From positions 186,001 to 250,000 of the forward strand of contig NZ_JACOPW010000007.1 of assembly GCF_015461845.1 (NCBI RefSeq): DNA of 64,000 nucleotides. The letters are read 5' to 3'. Made by a program: the position numbers and the translations under genes. Numbering within the stretch: position 1 is the first letter of the stretch; every line of letters begins with the position of its first letter. The DNA comes from Pseudomonas mucoides. Lineage in GTDB: Bacteria; Pseudomonadota; Gammaproteobacteria; Pseudomonadales; Pseudomonadaceae. This document shows positions 43,843 to 54,209 of this stretch, in pieces. The notes under the pieces were generated by a model that searched no databases, had not been told where the DNA came from, and saw only the letters and a list, made by a program, of their open reading frames with translations.

Positions 43843-44828
43843 GTCCAGCTCCTGACCAATGCAGCGAACGGTGGCCGCTGACGGGTTTCCTCGGGAAGCC
43901 GCGCGAGCAGTCCGGGAATTTCGTGATAACGACCGGCCTCGAAGGCCAGTTCTGCATGGAACGGCAGCACCTGCGCTGCGCCCATGCCATTCTCCTGGGC
44001 CTGACGGAGCAGCACTTCAGCGCGCTCGATGTCGCCACGCTCCAGCGCGATGCGCCCGGCCAGCAGAAACAACTCACCGCCCTCGCCTGCTTCCAGGCCC
44101 AGTTCGGCATGTTCGCTGGCTTGATTGAGTACGTGATCCAGCACACTGCCTTGCGCCAGCCCCAGATACGCCAGCTCCCAATACCAGCGCGCCAACCGGC
44201 CATGCAGCGCACCCGCTGCTTTGGCGTTGGCGTCGGGCAGTTCGCCGAGGGCGATCTGGATGTGCAGGTTGATGTCGCTTTCCTGCTTGTCGAGCATCGA
44301 GTACGCCAGCAAGCGCACGTCGTCGCTCGGGTCGGCCAGCGCCAGTTTGAGGATCGGCACGGCTTCTTTGCCGGGCATGCGTCGGGTGGCCAGCAACGCG
44401 GCCAGACGCTGGTCCGGATCGGGCGCATGACGCAACACGTCCTGCAAACCGCCATCGGCAAATACCGGTTTGTGCAATTGCAGTTGCGCCCGATACGGCA
44501 GCTTCGGAATGCCTACCGCTTGCCATGCCTGCTTGTCGCGTTTGCGCGGCAGGTACAGCGCCGGGAAAATCGCCGCGACCACACCGACCGCCCCGAGTAC
44601 CGGCACAAAGAACGCCAGGCTGAAGATGAACAGTGGGCTCCACGGCAGCGGCGAGCGGTAACGCGCCGGCAACAGCAACCACACCGCCGCGCACAACATC
44701 ACGCAGGCCAGGCCATGGCTCAAGGTGAACACCAGCAATTGTCGTAACTCGGGCGCCGGGAGCCACAAGCTGGCCCAACTGCCCGCCTCTAACAACAAGG
44801 CTCCGCTAAACAGCCACTTGCTGATCAT
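43839..44828 (-). CDS. pelE: Pel inner-membrane TPR protein PelE
   Basis: This 329-residue protein has two N-terminal transmembrane segments (residues about 5-60 and 65-95), then a cytoplasmic helical/TPR region (DPDQRLAALLATRRMPG, ILKLALADPSDDVRLLAYSM, ALERGDIERAEVLLRQAQEN). The topology matches PelE, which links PelD to the polymerase PelF. It starts 23 bp inside pelD and overlaps pelF by 4 bp. Confidence 0.93.
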   Translation of the reverse strand: MISKWLFSGALLLEAGSWASLWLPAPELRQLLVFTLSHGLACVMLCAAVWLLLPARYRSPLPWSPLFIFSLAFFVPVLGAVGVVAAIFPALYLPRKRDKQAWQAVGIPKLPYRAQLQLHKPVFADGGLQDVLRHAPDPDQRLAALLATRRMPGKEAVPILKLALADPSDDVRLLAYSMLDKQESDINLHIQIALGELPDANAKAAGALHGRLARWYWELAYLGLAQGSVLDHVLNQASEHAELGLEAGEGGELFLLAGRIALERGDIERAEVLLRQAQENGMGAAQVLPFHAELAFEAGRYHEIPGLLARLPEETRQRPPFAALVRSWT

Positions 44829-46182
44829 TCAGGCCACACTCGTTGAACAGGAAATTACGCAGCCCGTTGCGTTCACAGCCAGGCTCCAGGTTGAACGGCA
44901 ACACACGCACGCCAAGGCTTTCCAGGCTGCTTTCGATACCAAAGTGCTCGTGCAGCAACAGGTTGATTCGGGCCAGATACCCTTCGCTGCCTTGCGGACT
45001 GGTCAATGGCAGCAGCACCAGCAACAACGAATGATCGCGATCGTTACGCAGCGACAATTGCAGATCGAGACCGCGCTGGCTGCGCTCAAACAAACGCGCC
45101 AGCTCATCGTTGGGACGGGTCATTTCAAAGGCAAACAGGCCGGCCGCCAGCTTGTGCTGCTCAACATCCACCAGCGAGCGCTTGAGTTGCAGCGTGAAGT
45201 GCTGCGCATCGGCGTCGGCCAGTTGCAGCACTTGCGGGTCGCGGCGCAGCAGGTCGGCGATGTGTCCGGCGAGCAAGGCCAACAGGCTCAACGTACGATC
45301 CTGGAAGGCGAAGAACGGCATCTGCCGCACCGCCAGAATCGCCAGCAAGCGACCTTCGGCATCGATCAGCGGAATGCACGCCTGCAACGACGAGAACTGC
45401 GCCGAGCTGCCGGCATCGATCAATTCCTGACGCACGCTGACCAGCTCGCCACGCTCAAGGCACAGCTTGACCAGACCGTCTTCGGTGCCCAACGGCCCCA
45501 TGATGCCGATGGTCGCCAAGGCTTCGGGCAAGACGTTTTCTTCACGCTCGTCGACGCGGTACAAACCGGCCACGCGCAACGCGCCGTACTGACCGAGCAT
45601 GGTCACGATCGGGTCGGCCAGCGCGGCCAGTGCATCACCTTCTTCCGGCATTACTCGCAGCTTGTCGCGCAAGCCCAGCAAGGAGCTGCGCAAACTCTGA
45701 TCGCTGCCCGCCACGCGCTGCTCCAGCAGGTCGTGGGAGACCCGCAGAATCTGGTGCGCGCGGGTGAATTCGTCGAGACGGTACTGGCGGTAATCGTTGG
45801 CCATCTGCAGACGCTGCAAGCGCCGTTCCCACAGATCGCGAACCTCGCCCACCAGCATGCCGCTGACCAGCACGCCGACGATGAACGACGGATCGAGCTG
45901 CTCGTAGCCTTCATGCCCGACATAGCGCAGGGCGAACATCGCCATCACCAGCAGACTGGCGCTGACCAGGCCGCGTACAAAACCGTAGCGCACACCGAGC
46001 AGCAATGGCGCCAACACCGGCCAGGGGAAACCGGCGTGCATTTGCAGCGGGTCCTGCGGGGTCAGCCACAAGCCGAGGCCGACGGCCCCGCCGGTCACCA
46101 ACAGCGTTTCCAGCCAGGACACCGGGCCGCTGGCACGCGGCGCGAGGCTGTAATCCATGTGAGGAGAATTCATTGCATTCAC
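44806..46182 (-). CDS. pelD: Pel c-di-GMP receptor PelD
   Basis: This 458-residue inner-membrane protein has four N-terminal hydrophobic segments (residues about 20-120), a coiled-coil piece, a GAF domain (about 155-310) and a degenerate GGDEF domain at the C-terminus (about 320-455). The I-site RxxD is kept as RGLD (about 370-373) in FERSQRGLDLQLSLR, so c-di-GMP binding should be intact. It activates Pel synthesis post-translationally by recruiting PelF through PelE. A second possible start three codons downstream (MNSPHMDY) is equally acceptable. It overlaps pelC by 4 bp. Confidence 0.95.
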   Translation of the reverse strand: MNAMNSPHMDYSLAPRASGPVSWLETLLVTGGAVGLGLWLTPQDPLQMHAGFPWPVLAPLLLGVRYGFVRGLVSASLLVMAMFALRYVGHEGYEQLDPSFIVGVLVSGMLVGEVRDLWERRLQRLQMANDYRQYRLDEFTRAHQILRVSHDLLEQRVAGSDQSLRSSLLGLRDKLRVMPEEGDALAALADPIVTMLGQYGALRVAGLYRVDEREENVLPEALATIGIMGPLGTEDGLVKLCLERGELVSVRQELIDAGSSAQFSSLQACIPLIDAEGRLLAILAVRQMPFFAFQDRTLSLLALLAGHIADLLRRDPQVLQLADADAQHFTLQLKRSLVDVEQHKLAAGLFAFEMTRPNDELARLFERSQRGLDLQLSLRNDRDHSLLLVLLPLTSPQGSEGYLARINLLLHEHFGIESSLESLGVRVLPFNLEPGCERNGLRNFLFNECGLNDQQVAV

Positions 46183-46697
46183 TCGAACCGAAGGGCGCCA
46201 ACAAGTGTGTCGAGCACCGTTTGCGCGGTGCCGGCGAGGCTTTCACGGGACCAACCGGCGCGCGCACCGCTTTTGCTCCAGAGCACACGACCGCTGCTGG
46301 CTTCGAGCACGCGCAGGCTGATGCCCACCGCCGGTTCGCCGTCCAGACCGTTCTTGTACTGCCACTCTTCAACACTGCCGGAGACCACGTAATCGAGCTT
46401 CTGATCACGGGCCCAATCGAGGGCGCCGGCCAGGCGTTCGTTGTCGTCCATCAGCGCTTGTTCGCCCTGGGTGCTGGCCGGGTAAACCCGTGGTTGCAGA
46501 CCGTGGCTGCTGAGCACGCTGAGCAGAATTTGCTCACTGCGCTCGCCGGCCTGCGGGGTCTGCGAATAGTTGACCATCGGCACCACGCCCCACTTCGCAG
46601 TACGCGGCAGATTGGGGCTGGTGTCGCCGGTGAAGCTGGCGCAACCGGCGACGAACAGGACTGCCAGAGCCAGGCTCAGATTACGAATTGCTTGCAT
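46179..46697 (-). CDS. pelC: Pel outer-membrane lipoprotein PelC
   Basis: The protein has 172 residues from ATG 46697, which is preceded by GGGAGA with good spacing; an in-frame start at 46718 is less likely. It has a signal peptide with lipobox (LFVAGC, Cys about 19), then the compact PelC domain with DYVVSGSVEEWQYKNGLDGE and LRVLEASSGRVLWSKSGARA. PelC forms a ring under the outer membrane that funnels the positively charged polymer to PelB. It overlaps pelD and is 28 bp from pelB. Confidence 0.95.
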   Translation of the reverse strand: MQAIRNLSLALAVLFVAGCASFTGDTSPNLPRTAKWGVVPMVNYSQTPQAGERSEQILLSVLSSHGLQPRVYPASTQGEQALMDDNERLAGALDWARDQKLDYVVSGSVEEWQYKNGLDGEPAVGISLRVLEASSGRVLWSKSGARAGWSRESLAGTAQTVLDTLVGALRFE

Positions 46698-46725
46698 CAG
46701 TTTTTCTCCCGTAAACATTTCATGA

Positions 46726-49700
46726 TCAGCGTCCGAATCGCACGCCGTAGCTCACACCCAGTGTTCCGCCCGCCTGACCATCCCCGCCTTGTGGCGCGGA
46801 TTGATAGCCGAAGGTCAGGGCCAATTCGTCATCGCCCAGCACTTCGACGCCGATCCCGGTGTTGATGCCGTAGTTGAAGGTTTGATCCAGCCATTGCCAG
46901 CCCGCCGTGACGTCCACCAGCCAGGTGTATTGCGGACGAGTGCGCACCAGCGCGCCCGGCAAACCGCGACGCCAGGAGCTGCCGACATAGAGTTGGCCGT
47001 AACGGCTTTGCAGCAGATCTTCGGCCGTGACGACCGCTGGATCATCCGAGTTATCAACGCTTTTCACCGGGCCGCCGTTGGCACTGGACAGGTAATCCAG
47101 GGTGCGGTCCTTGACGTTGTTGTGCTGATAATCGACACCGCTGCGCACGGTCCAGTTAGGCCCGGCGAACTCCAGCGTGTGGTTGTATTCCATCTTCAGC
47201 GCCTGGCCGTTACCCAGGGAATCGCCCGCGCGGGTGGAGAAGGATTTCTGCGCCACTTCCCAACTGATCTGATCCCGCGCCGACAAGCCGTGACGACCGC
47301 CGAGCCACAGGCTGTCGTGTTGGCCGAAAGCGCGCATCAAGCCGCTGTCTTCGCTCTTGCGATTCCAGTCCAGGCCCGCTTCGATCTGGTCACTGACGTC
47401 CAGCTGCCAGATCCGCGACAGGCCCAGGCCATTGCGGTCGTCGTCCTTGCGCTGACTGGTGTCGGCGAACAACTTGTAACTGCCGTCCTCGACGAAACGC
47501 TGCAAGGTCAGGCCGGCGTTATTCTCGTCGCCCATGCGCGATTCAATCAGTTGGTCGCTGTTGTACGTGCCCTGCTCCAGCTCAAGGTTGGCGTACCACT
47601 GATCGCCCAGGTTGTGCGCCACTTGCAGGCGCGGGCCGTTGAATTCCAGGCCGCCGAAATCCTGTTGATGCCAGGACAACTGCGCGCCTTGCGGCGTCAA
47701 TTCCTGAAGTTCCACGGCTTGGCGACGCAATTGCTCACGTACCGCGGCCGGTTGATCGTCACCCAATGCGGATTCGTTAAGGTCGAGGGCTTCGGCGTAT
47801 CGTCCAAGACGACTGAGGGCTTGCGCACGTTGCGCCGGGTTCAGGTCGTTGCTGGCCAACAGGGTTTCGACCTGCTGCTTGTTGCGGCTGCGCAAGGCTT
47901 GCTGAATCTCTTCATAGCGCTCGACCTTCAAGCCCTGGCTGCGTGCCCAATCCAGCCACTGGTCTTTCTGCGATTCCTGGTTCGTCGCGTCGAGACGCGC
48001 CAGCAACCGTTCAAACCACAATTGCAGCATCGCCGGCGAACCGTCCTTCCACTGCGCGACTTCATTCGCTGCTTTGCCCGGCGAATAGCTGCTGGCCATG
48101 AGACGCAACCAGATCGCATAACGCTGGGAAGACGGTTTGATCTCTTCACCCTCAGGGCTGCGCAGCAACTTCAGGCGCAGGCGTTGGGCCGCATCGCGAT
48201 AACCGGCGCTTTCGAGGGCATCGGCATACGCCGCACGCACCAGCCAATCCTGCGGACTGGTCTTGAGGTACAGGCGATACCAGGCCAACGCTTCGCTTTC
48301 ACGACCGAGCAACTGGCTGGCACTGGCGAACGGCAGCCACAGAATCCGGTCTTGCCGCGCTTGCGGGCGCCATTCAGTCAGCAACGGTTTCAGCGCGGTG
48401 GTATTGCCCTGATCGATGTAGAGCCACATCAGGCGTTCGCGGAACAGGTTGTCATCCGGGAAACGCGACAGTCCCAACTGATACAAGCGCTGTGCTTCCT
48501 CGGTTTGTCCCTGCTGCACCGCCAAAGCACCGCGAATCGCCAATACCTGCGCCTGCTCGTTGGCGTCCGGGTATTGCTCGGCACTCTTGAGCAGGGCGGC
48601 GACTTGCGGCCAGTCCTGCAAGTCCTGAGCTTGCTGCAAGGCCTCGACCAGACGCAGCGGATCATGCACGCGCTGCCAACTGCCGACCATCATGGTCAGG
48701 GCGCGATTCGGATCGCTGGTGCGGTACATCGTGATCAGCTGACTTTCGTCGCCACTGTTGAGCGAACCGCGCAGGGCGAGGAGTTTTTCCAGAGACGCTT
48801 GCAGCTCGTCGTCGAGTTCCAGAGCCCAGGCCAGCGAGGCTCGCAGACTCCAATATTCCTCGTCGGTGATCTTGCGGTTATCGATCTGCACCACGCCCCA
48901 CGCCGACTGATTATCAAACAGCTTCAAGTAGGTGTTGGCCCAATCGATGCGCTCGGAGGTGGTCAGTGCAAAACGTTTCGAGTAGCTCTTGTAAGTCTCG
49001 GCCTTGTGCGCGTACTGCCCGGTGTTTTCCAGGTTCTGCACCAGACGCGTCCACGCCAGGCGATGGGTCGGGTACTTGTTCAGGTAAGCGCGCAACCAGG
49101 CTTCGGCTTCGGTCGGCGTGCCGCGTGATTCATGGCCGTAGATCAGCGCATCAAGTTCGACGTCAGTCAGCGCACGCTGCTGCATGATGTCGGCGAGCAA
49201 AGGAATCGCCTGATCGAAGTCGTACTGCTGGCTCGCCAGACGCCACGCGTGTTCGCGGGTTTGCGGGTCTTCGTGCAGTTTCAGCAAGCGAATCCAATAG
49301 GCCAGGGCCGCCTGACCGTCGCCACGCCATTCGCCCAGATGGGCCATTTGCTCAAGCAAGGCCAAGTCATCCGGGTGTTCGGCCACGAGCTGCTCACCGC
49401 TTTCCCAGGCACCGGCCAGATCGCCAAGCGCCAGGCGCATGCCGAATTCCTTCCTGAGGATTTGCGCGTTGTCGGGTTGCAAGACTCGCCACTGATCAAC
49501 GAATCGCTGCGCCAGATCGAAGCGCTGGCTGCCGACGGCGACATCGACGCCCTGCTCCAGCCACGCCGCATCATTTTGCGGATCCTTGAGCTGATCCAAT
49601 TCATCCGCGAGCACCTGCACGGCCTGGTCCCCGTGACCGGCGGCCAACAGGCTGTTGAAGGCCAGTTGTGCGTATTCACGACGCTCGGAGCCTTTACTGT

Positions 49701-50316
49701 CCTTTTTCAGTTGCAGATAAATCTCGGCAGCGCGATCCGGTTTCTCACCGGCCAGATACCACTGCGCGGCGGACTTGAGCGACTCGATGCGCTGCGCCGG
49801 ATCGCGCCCGGCAATTTCTTCGTAGACGCTGGCGGCGAACGCCGGTGCCTGAAGGGTCAGCGCCAGCTTGGCCAGGTTCTGCAATTGCGGCAGCGGCAGC
49901 ATGCTGTGATCGAAGCCTTGCAGGCGTTCGATCAACGCCTTCTGCGCGACCGGATCGTCAGCCTTCGCCGCTTCCAGCGCGTCCAGTTCCAGCCGGTAAT
50001 ACGCCTGCAACCCAAGCTCCGGCTTCGGCCAACTCTCAAGGTGTTGACGCGCCTTGGTGTAGTCGCCGAGACGAATCAACAGGTCGACCAATTGCAGTCG
50101 CAAGTGATCGTCGTCCGGGTGCGCCGACAACAGCAGTTCGGCGTAATTGGCCGACACCGCATCCGGTTCACGACCATCGGGCTGGAACACTTCTTCGCGC
50201 TGGAACGTCAGCCAAAGGATGCCGCCGACCGCCACGGCCACCACCGCCAATGTCCACGGATTGAGCAGGCGGCTGCTTTTAGTGGCTGAAGACTTAGTTG
50301 CAGAAGAGCTGACCAT
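46726..50316 (-). CDS. pelB: Pel outer-membrane porin with TPR scaffold, PelB
   Basis: This 1196-residue protein has an N-terminal transmembrane helix (residues about 18-40, LLNPWTLAVVAVAVGGILWL), a long periplasmic TPR superhelix (about 50-850; many paired helices such as HPDDDHLRLQLVDLLIRLGD) and a C-terminal 16-strand-type beta-barrel (about 890-1196, ending in LGVSYGVRFGR with a terminal aromatic-x-Arg pattern). This is full-length PelB. It exports Pel and docks PelA through its TPRs. Its start lies 23 bp inside pelA. Confidence 0.96.
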   Translation of the reverse strand: MVSSSATKSSATKSSRLLNPWTLAVVAVAVGGILWLTFQREEVFQPDGREPDAVSANYAELLLSAHPDDDHLRLQLVDLLIRLGDYTKARQHLESWPKPELGLQAYYRLELDALEAAKADDPVAQKALIERLQGFDHSMLPLPQLQNLAKLALTLQAPAFAASVYEEIAGRDPAQRIESLKSAAQWYLAGEKPDRAAEIYLQLKKDSKGSERREYAQLAFNSLLAAGHGDQAVQVLADELDQLKDPQNDAAWLEQGVDVAVGSQRFDLAQRFVDQWRVLQPDNAQILRKEFGMRLALGDLAGAWESGEQLVAEHPDDLALLEQMAHLGEWRGDGQAALAYWIRLLKLHEDPQTREHAWRLASQQYDFDQAIPLLADIMQQRALTDVELDALIYGHESRGTPTEAEAWLRAYLNKYPTHRLAWTRLVQNLENTGQYAHKAETYKSYSKRFALTTSERIDWANTYLKLFDNQSAWGVVQIDNRKITDEEYWSLRASLAWALELDDELQASLEKLLALRGSLNSGDESQLITMYRTSDPNRALTMMVGSWQRVHDPLRLVEALQQAQDLQDWPQVAALLKSAEQYPDANEQAQVLAIRGALAVQQGQTEEAQRLYQLGLSRFPDDNLFRERLMWLYIDQGNTTALKPLLTEWRPQARQDRILWLPFASASQLLGRESEALAWYRLYLKTSPQDWLVRAAYADALESAGYRDAAQRLRLKLLRSPEGEEIKPSSQRYAIWLRLMASSYSPGKAANEVAQWKDGSPAMLQLWFERLLARLDATNQESQKDQWLDWARSQGLKVERYEEIQQALRSRNKQQVETLLASNDLNPAQRAQALSRLGRYAEALDLNESALGDDQPAAVREQLRRQAVELQELTPQGAQLSWHQQDFGGLEFNGPRLQVAHNLGDQWYANLELEQGTYNSDQLIESRMGDENNAGLTLQRFVEDGSYKLFADTSQRKDDDRNGLGLSRIWQLDVSDQIEAGLDWNRKSEDSGLMRAFGQHDSLWLGGRHGLSARDQISWEVAQKSFSTRAGDSLGNGQALKMEYNHTLEFAGPNWTVRSGVDYQHNNVKDRTLDYLSSANGGPVKSVDNSDDPAVVTAEDLLQSRYGQLYVGSSWRRGLPGALVRTRPQYTWLVDVTAGWQWLDQTFNYGINTGIGVEVLGDDELALTFGYQSAPQGGDGQAGGTLGVSYGVRFGR

Positions 50317-53107
50317 GACTCACCTGCTTCATTGGTAATTGAAAAGTCCACAGGCCGGCGGATGCCTTGCCTGCAAAACGTTGTCCGTCCACTTCAACCC
50401 GGCATGTGCCCGAGGCGCGCACGGAGAAGGTCAGGTCGACCTGCCCGGCAAACGAAAAGTCCACCTGGCGCTCATCCACGTAGCGCCAGTCCACCAGCGG
50501 CAGATTGGCGTCCTCCAGTGCCGGTCTTTCATCCCGATCGGGACGCAATACGAGCAATGCATGGTCGCTGCTCAAGGCCACGTAACGGCCTTGCGGCAAG
50601 TCGCGAACACCGGCAACGCCTTGCGAGCGCATCAGGTCCGGCCAGCCCATTTGCGGGTCGAGCCGCACGGTACGCAGTGCGTCGAGCCCACGAATTTGCC
50701 AGGCGCCGTCAGCGGTGCGCGCCATGCTCACTTGATACAAACCGTGCAAACGATCGAGGTAATCGCTCATCCACAGCGACATCGGCTGCTGCGTTTTCAT
50801 GTAGCCGTAGATCTCGCCCATGGCCTTGATCGAGGCCTGCTTGGTGCTCGAGTAGAAGTGGTAATACAGGTGCAAGCCGCGCATACGTCGCGGGCTGTCG
50901 GTGAGTTCGAAGGTGTCGATCACATCGCGGAAGCCGTAGTACGGGCCTTTCCACAGGTTGGTGTAGAGGTTCTCGTTGATGATCGGCGCGTAGTACTGCA
51001 AACCGCCTTCGGTGGGACGCAGCAACGGGTTCAAACCGGTCAGCGACGGGTTGGCCTTGGTCATCATGGTCTCGGCGCCATTGACGTTTTTCAGGCCGGC
51101 GTCGTAAGCCAGTTTGATCGTGGCGGCCGACGGCAACGCATCGCCCGGCCAGAACACCATCTTCACCGGTTTTTCCGGGGTGGTGAGGTGCTGGTTGATG
51201 TAGTCGCGCGAGCCAAAAATTTCGCGACGGAAATCAATTTTGTCGTAGCCCGGAATGGCCATTTTCAAGCCGTATTCCGGATGGAAATTTTCACGCTGCT
51301 TGGCCAGTTCAGGCTGCAGGAAAAACGGATGGCTGAAGGTGTGCGTGGCGACTTCGACTTTCGGGTCGGCGAACAACTCACGGGCAATCGGCTCCAGCTC
51401 GCGGGCGAGAAACGGGAACATCCCGCGTGGCGAAATTTCACCTTCGATCACCGACACCGAGGTCAGAAACGGATTGGGACGAATGAAATCGTCGAGCACC
51501 TGCTTGCCGGCGTACGGCGTGCCACGTACTTCGGCGCGCGACGGGAAACCATCGCCGTCGATATGCACGGTGGCGATACGTCGACCGTTTTCAGTGGTGG
51601 TGTCCGGGCGCGGTTGCACCGGCAGGCGCAGGCTGGCTTGAAGGAACGCGAACGGGTCGAGAATCCAGCGGCTGCGCTCGTTGTTCGCTTCGAGAATGTA
51701 CGGCGCAAGCGCCAGTCCGCCCCAGTCGGCGACGGCGACCGGCGCAAAGGTCTGGCCGTCGGCGGCGGTCAGCAGCAACGCGGCTTTCGGGCCTTTGGGC
51801 AGCAGGGAAATCGCGGTCAGGTCACGGGATCGGGGCTGCACCGGTGCTTCGAACGCTCCGATCAGCGCCTTGTCCTGATAGGTGATGCTCAACGCTTGGG
51901 TGGCGATGGGCGCTTCGCGTGTCAGACCCAGACGCTTGAGCAGCAACGGGTCCAGAATCGGCAGCCCGGAAAAGAACACCACCGGGACTTGCTCGTCCAG
52001 GCGCTTGCCGATCCAGGTGTTGAACGCCGGGGCGTCCTGCGGCGGGCCGCTGGTCATCCAAGTGATGACGCCGGCGTACAAACCGCTGAAGCGGTACTGC
52101 GGCAGGGTGTTGTCCACCGGCAGGTAATCCACCCGGTAGCCGAGGTATTCGAGCAAGCCGCCGAGCAGGGTGTGCCCGGCGTTGCGGATCAGGTCGCCTT
52201 CGCGCGGATCGAACAGCAGCGCGACCCGGCGCGGCTGGACTTCGATGTTGCTGATGCCCATCGAGTCCAGTTCAGGTGTACCAATGTACGGAATGAACCC
52301 TTCTTCGCGCAGACGTTTGGCCAGCTTGCGCGCTTCATCGCGACGTTCCGGCGGCAAATAGTCGATGGCCACCAGCGGGATGCCTTTGGCGCGCAACGGC
52401 TGGATCTGGGTTTCCAGCCACGCACGGTCGGCCTCAGGCACCGGGCGATAGCGCTTGGCGGTCGCATCCCAACCGGCATGGATCGACTCGACCGCCACCG
52501 CGGCGGCCACACCGTCAAGCTCGGGCAGGACTTCAAAGCCACGGTTGAAAAACAGCTTCAGCGTCGGCTGACGCTGGTGCAATTCGCGCAGAAAACTGGC
52601 GAGTGCAAGGCGCTGTGTTTCTCGGTCCGCTTCGGGCTGCAACTGGAAACTGTCGAGGGTGTCGAGGAACAACCCGGCATAGCCTTCGGCCTGCAACGTC
52701 TTGGCGCGGCCGAACAAATGTTCACGCCACGCCGGCGCGGCCAGGTTCATCACCTGACTGTCCCAGGCGCCGTTGCGCACCGGGCTGACTGCGCCGCCAA
52801 GGTGGGCTTTGTCGATGTCAGCCTTGTTGCCGGCGAACTCGCCAATCGACAGGTAAGCGAATGGTTGGCTGCCCAAATCACGCAGGGTTTTCACGTCGCC
52901 CTGCCTCATGTGCCCGGGCTCGACCACCGACCAGTCGAACTGTGCGAGCTCCGGAATCGGCGGCTGATCGGCGTACCAGAACGTCACACTAGAGGGCTGT
53001 GGCAACGCGGCGGCCTGGGCAGCCGGGCCACTCACGATAAGCGCGATGGCAGCCAACAGCCGTTTGGCGGCCGAGCGGACACGCGTCCTGCGAAAAACGA
53101 TTTCCAT
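50294..53107 (-). CDS. pelA: Pel hydrolase/deacetylase PelA
   Basis: This 937-residue periplasmic protein has a signal peptide (cleavage after AQA, residue about 32), a glycoside-hydrolase domain (about 45-300, with FAYLSIGEFAGNKAD and GYAGLFLDTLDSFQL holding the acidic catalytic candidates), a Rossmann-like reductase-type domain (about 300-500) and a deacetylase domain (about 510-800). The deacetylase domain has TVHIDGDGFPSR for the catalytic Asp pair and ATHTFSHPFF for the metal-binding His. A beta-sandwich ends the protein. It partially deacetylates and trims Pel. It is 63 bp from pelX and overlaps pelB. Confidence 0.96.
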   Translation of the reverse strand: MEIVFRRTRVRSAAKRLLAAIALIVSGPAAQAAALPQPSSVTFWYADQPPIPELAQFDWSVVEPGHMRQGDVKTLRDLGSQPFAYLSIGEFAGNKADIDKAHLGGAVSPVRNGAWDSQVMNLAAPAWREHLFGRAKTLQAEGYAGLFLDTLDSFQLQPEADRETQRLALASFLRELHQRQPTLKLFFNRGFEVLPELDGVAAAVAVESIHAGWDATAKRYRPVPEADRAWLETQIQPLRAKGIPLVAIDYLPPERRDEARKLAKRLREEGFIPYIGTPELDSMGISNIEVQPRRVALLFDPREGDLIRNAGHTLLGGLLEYLGYRVDYLPVDNTLPQYRFSGLYAGVITWMTSGPPQDAPAFNTWIGKRLDEQVPVVFFSGLPILDPLLLKRLGLTREAPIATQALSITYQDKALIGAFEAPVQPRSRDLTAISLLPKGPKAALLLTAADGQTFAPVAVADWGGLALAPYILEANNERSRWILDPFAFLQASLRLPVQPRPDTTTENGRRIATVHIDGDGFPSRAEVRGTPYAGKQVLDDFIRPNPFLTSVSVIEGEISPRGMFPFLARELEPIARELFADPKVEVATHTFSHPFFLQPELAKQRENFHPEYGLKMAIPGYDKIDFRREIFGSRDYINQHLTTPEKPVKMVFWPGDALPSAATIKLAYDAGLKNVNGAETMMTKANPSLTGLNPLLRPTEGGLQYYAPIINENLYTNLWKGPYYGFRDVIDTFELTDSPRRMRGLHLYYHFYSSTKQASIKAMGEIYGYMKTQQPMSLWMSDYLDRLHGLYQVSMARTADGAWQIRGLDALRTVRLDPQMGWPDLMRSQGVAGVRDLPQGRYVALSSDHALLVLRPDRDERPALEDANLPLVDWRYVDERQVDFSFAGQVDLTFSVRASGTCRVEVDGQRFAGKASAGLWTFQLPMKQVSHGQLFCN

Positions 53108-53170
53108 AACGCACTCTTGAGTGTGACTGAGTCGATGCTGATTGAACGTCGTGCCGGGGGACCGGCCGCG

Positions 53171-54103
53171 TTACAGACTGCGGATTAGCTGCGCCAAACC
53201 CTTGCCGATGGTGGTCGGCTCAGGGAGTTTGAAACGCTCGAGCAGGCGAGCGTTGTTGGCACGCGAGTGGCGAATGTCGCCTTGTCGTGGTGCGTGATGA
53301 ATCACCTTCAACGGGGTGCCGACGACAGTCCCCAATTCGGCGATCAGGTCGTTGAGGCTGGTGGAACGGCTGAGCCCAACGTTGACCGCACCGGGGCTCG
53401 GTTCGTTCACTTCCAGGGCCTGGACGAGAATGCTCACCAGGTCTTGGACGTAAACGAAATCGCGGGTCTGCCCACCGTCGCCAAAGATCGCCACCGACTG
53501 CTCGGCCATGGCCAGCTTGGTGAAAATGCTGATCACGCCGGAGTACGGCGAAGACGGATCCTGGCGCGGCCCGAAGATATTGAAGAAGCGGAAGATCATC
53601 GGTTCCAGGCCGTGTTCGCGGCGATAGAAATCCAGGTAGTACTCACCGGCCAGTTTGTCGGCGGCGTACGGCGTGAGCGGGGATTTCGGCGTGTCTTCGT
53701 GAATCGCCGTGCCTTCACCGTTGTTGCCGTAAATGGCCGCGCTGGACGCATACACCACGCGCTTGATCCCGGCCTTCGACATGCTCTCGCAGACGTTCAG
53801 GGTGCTGACAAAGTTGCTTTGATGAGTGCTGACCGGATCATCCACCGAGGCTTGCACCGAGGCGACCGCCGCCAGGTGAACGACAGCGCTGCAATCGCGC
53901 ATGGCCTGCTCAACGACAACACCATCCGCCGCATCACCGATGACCAGGTTCAGATTGGCATTGTCCATCGGCAGATTAGCCACTTTGCCGGTCGACAAAT
54001 TATCCAGCACGCGAACCTTGTAGCCCTTGCCAAGCAACGCTTCAACAAGGTGCGACCCAATAAAACCCGCCCCGCCGGTAACCAGTATTCGCTCGACAAA
54101 CAT
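53171..54103 (-). CDS. pelX: UDP-GlcNAc C4-epimerase PelX (pel-linked)
   Basis: The protein has 310 residues from ATG 54103 (MFVERILVTGGAGFIGSHLV). A longer frame to 54175 lacks a ribosome site. It is an extended SDR with GxxGxxG (GGAGFIG, 9-15), the catalytic triad region YASSAAIYG and YAADK (Tyr-x3-Lys, about 147-151), and RFFNIFGPRQDP. In P. protegens the pel operon begins with pelX, a C4-epimerase making UDP-GalNAc, a Pel precursor; position and family agree. It is the first gene of the operon, so FleQ-type control at 54210-54262 would act on the entire cluster. A UDP-glucose epimerase activity is also possible. Confidence 0.88.
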   Translation of the reverse strand: MFVERILVTGGAGFIGSHLVEALLGKGYKVRVLDNLSTGKVANLPMDNANLNLVIGDAADGVVVEQAMRDCSAVVHLAAVASVQASVDDPVSTHQSNFVSTLNVCESMSKAGIKRVVYASSAAIYGNNGEGTAIHEDTPKSPLTPYAADKLAGEYYLDFYRREHGLEPMIFRFFNIFGPRQDPSSPYSGVISIFTKLAMAEQSVAIFGDGGQTRDFVYVQDLVSILVQALEVNEPSPGAVNVGLSRSTSLNDLIAELGTVVGTPLKVIHHAPRQGDIRHSRANNARLLERFKLPEPTTIGKGLAQLIRSL

Positions 54104-54209
54104 GACTTTCTCCCTGAACAGTTGAGCGGATACGAGTGGTTGAATTCCGCCGCTTTTATGGCGCAAGGCCACCAAAACGCGGCCGATAATGGGAGTTCAG
54201 AGGGGGACT

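Noticed and set aside
41383..43881. 832-codon open frame antisense to pelG and pelF
   Set aside because: The protein is extreme in His, Gln and Asp and matches no family, while the minus strand encodes two well-known Pel proteins.
46789..49128. 779-codon open frame antisense to pelB
   Set aside because: Shadow of a 1196-residue TPR/porin gene; there is no ribosome site and no recognisable domain.
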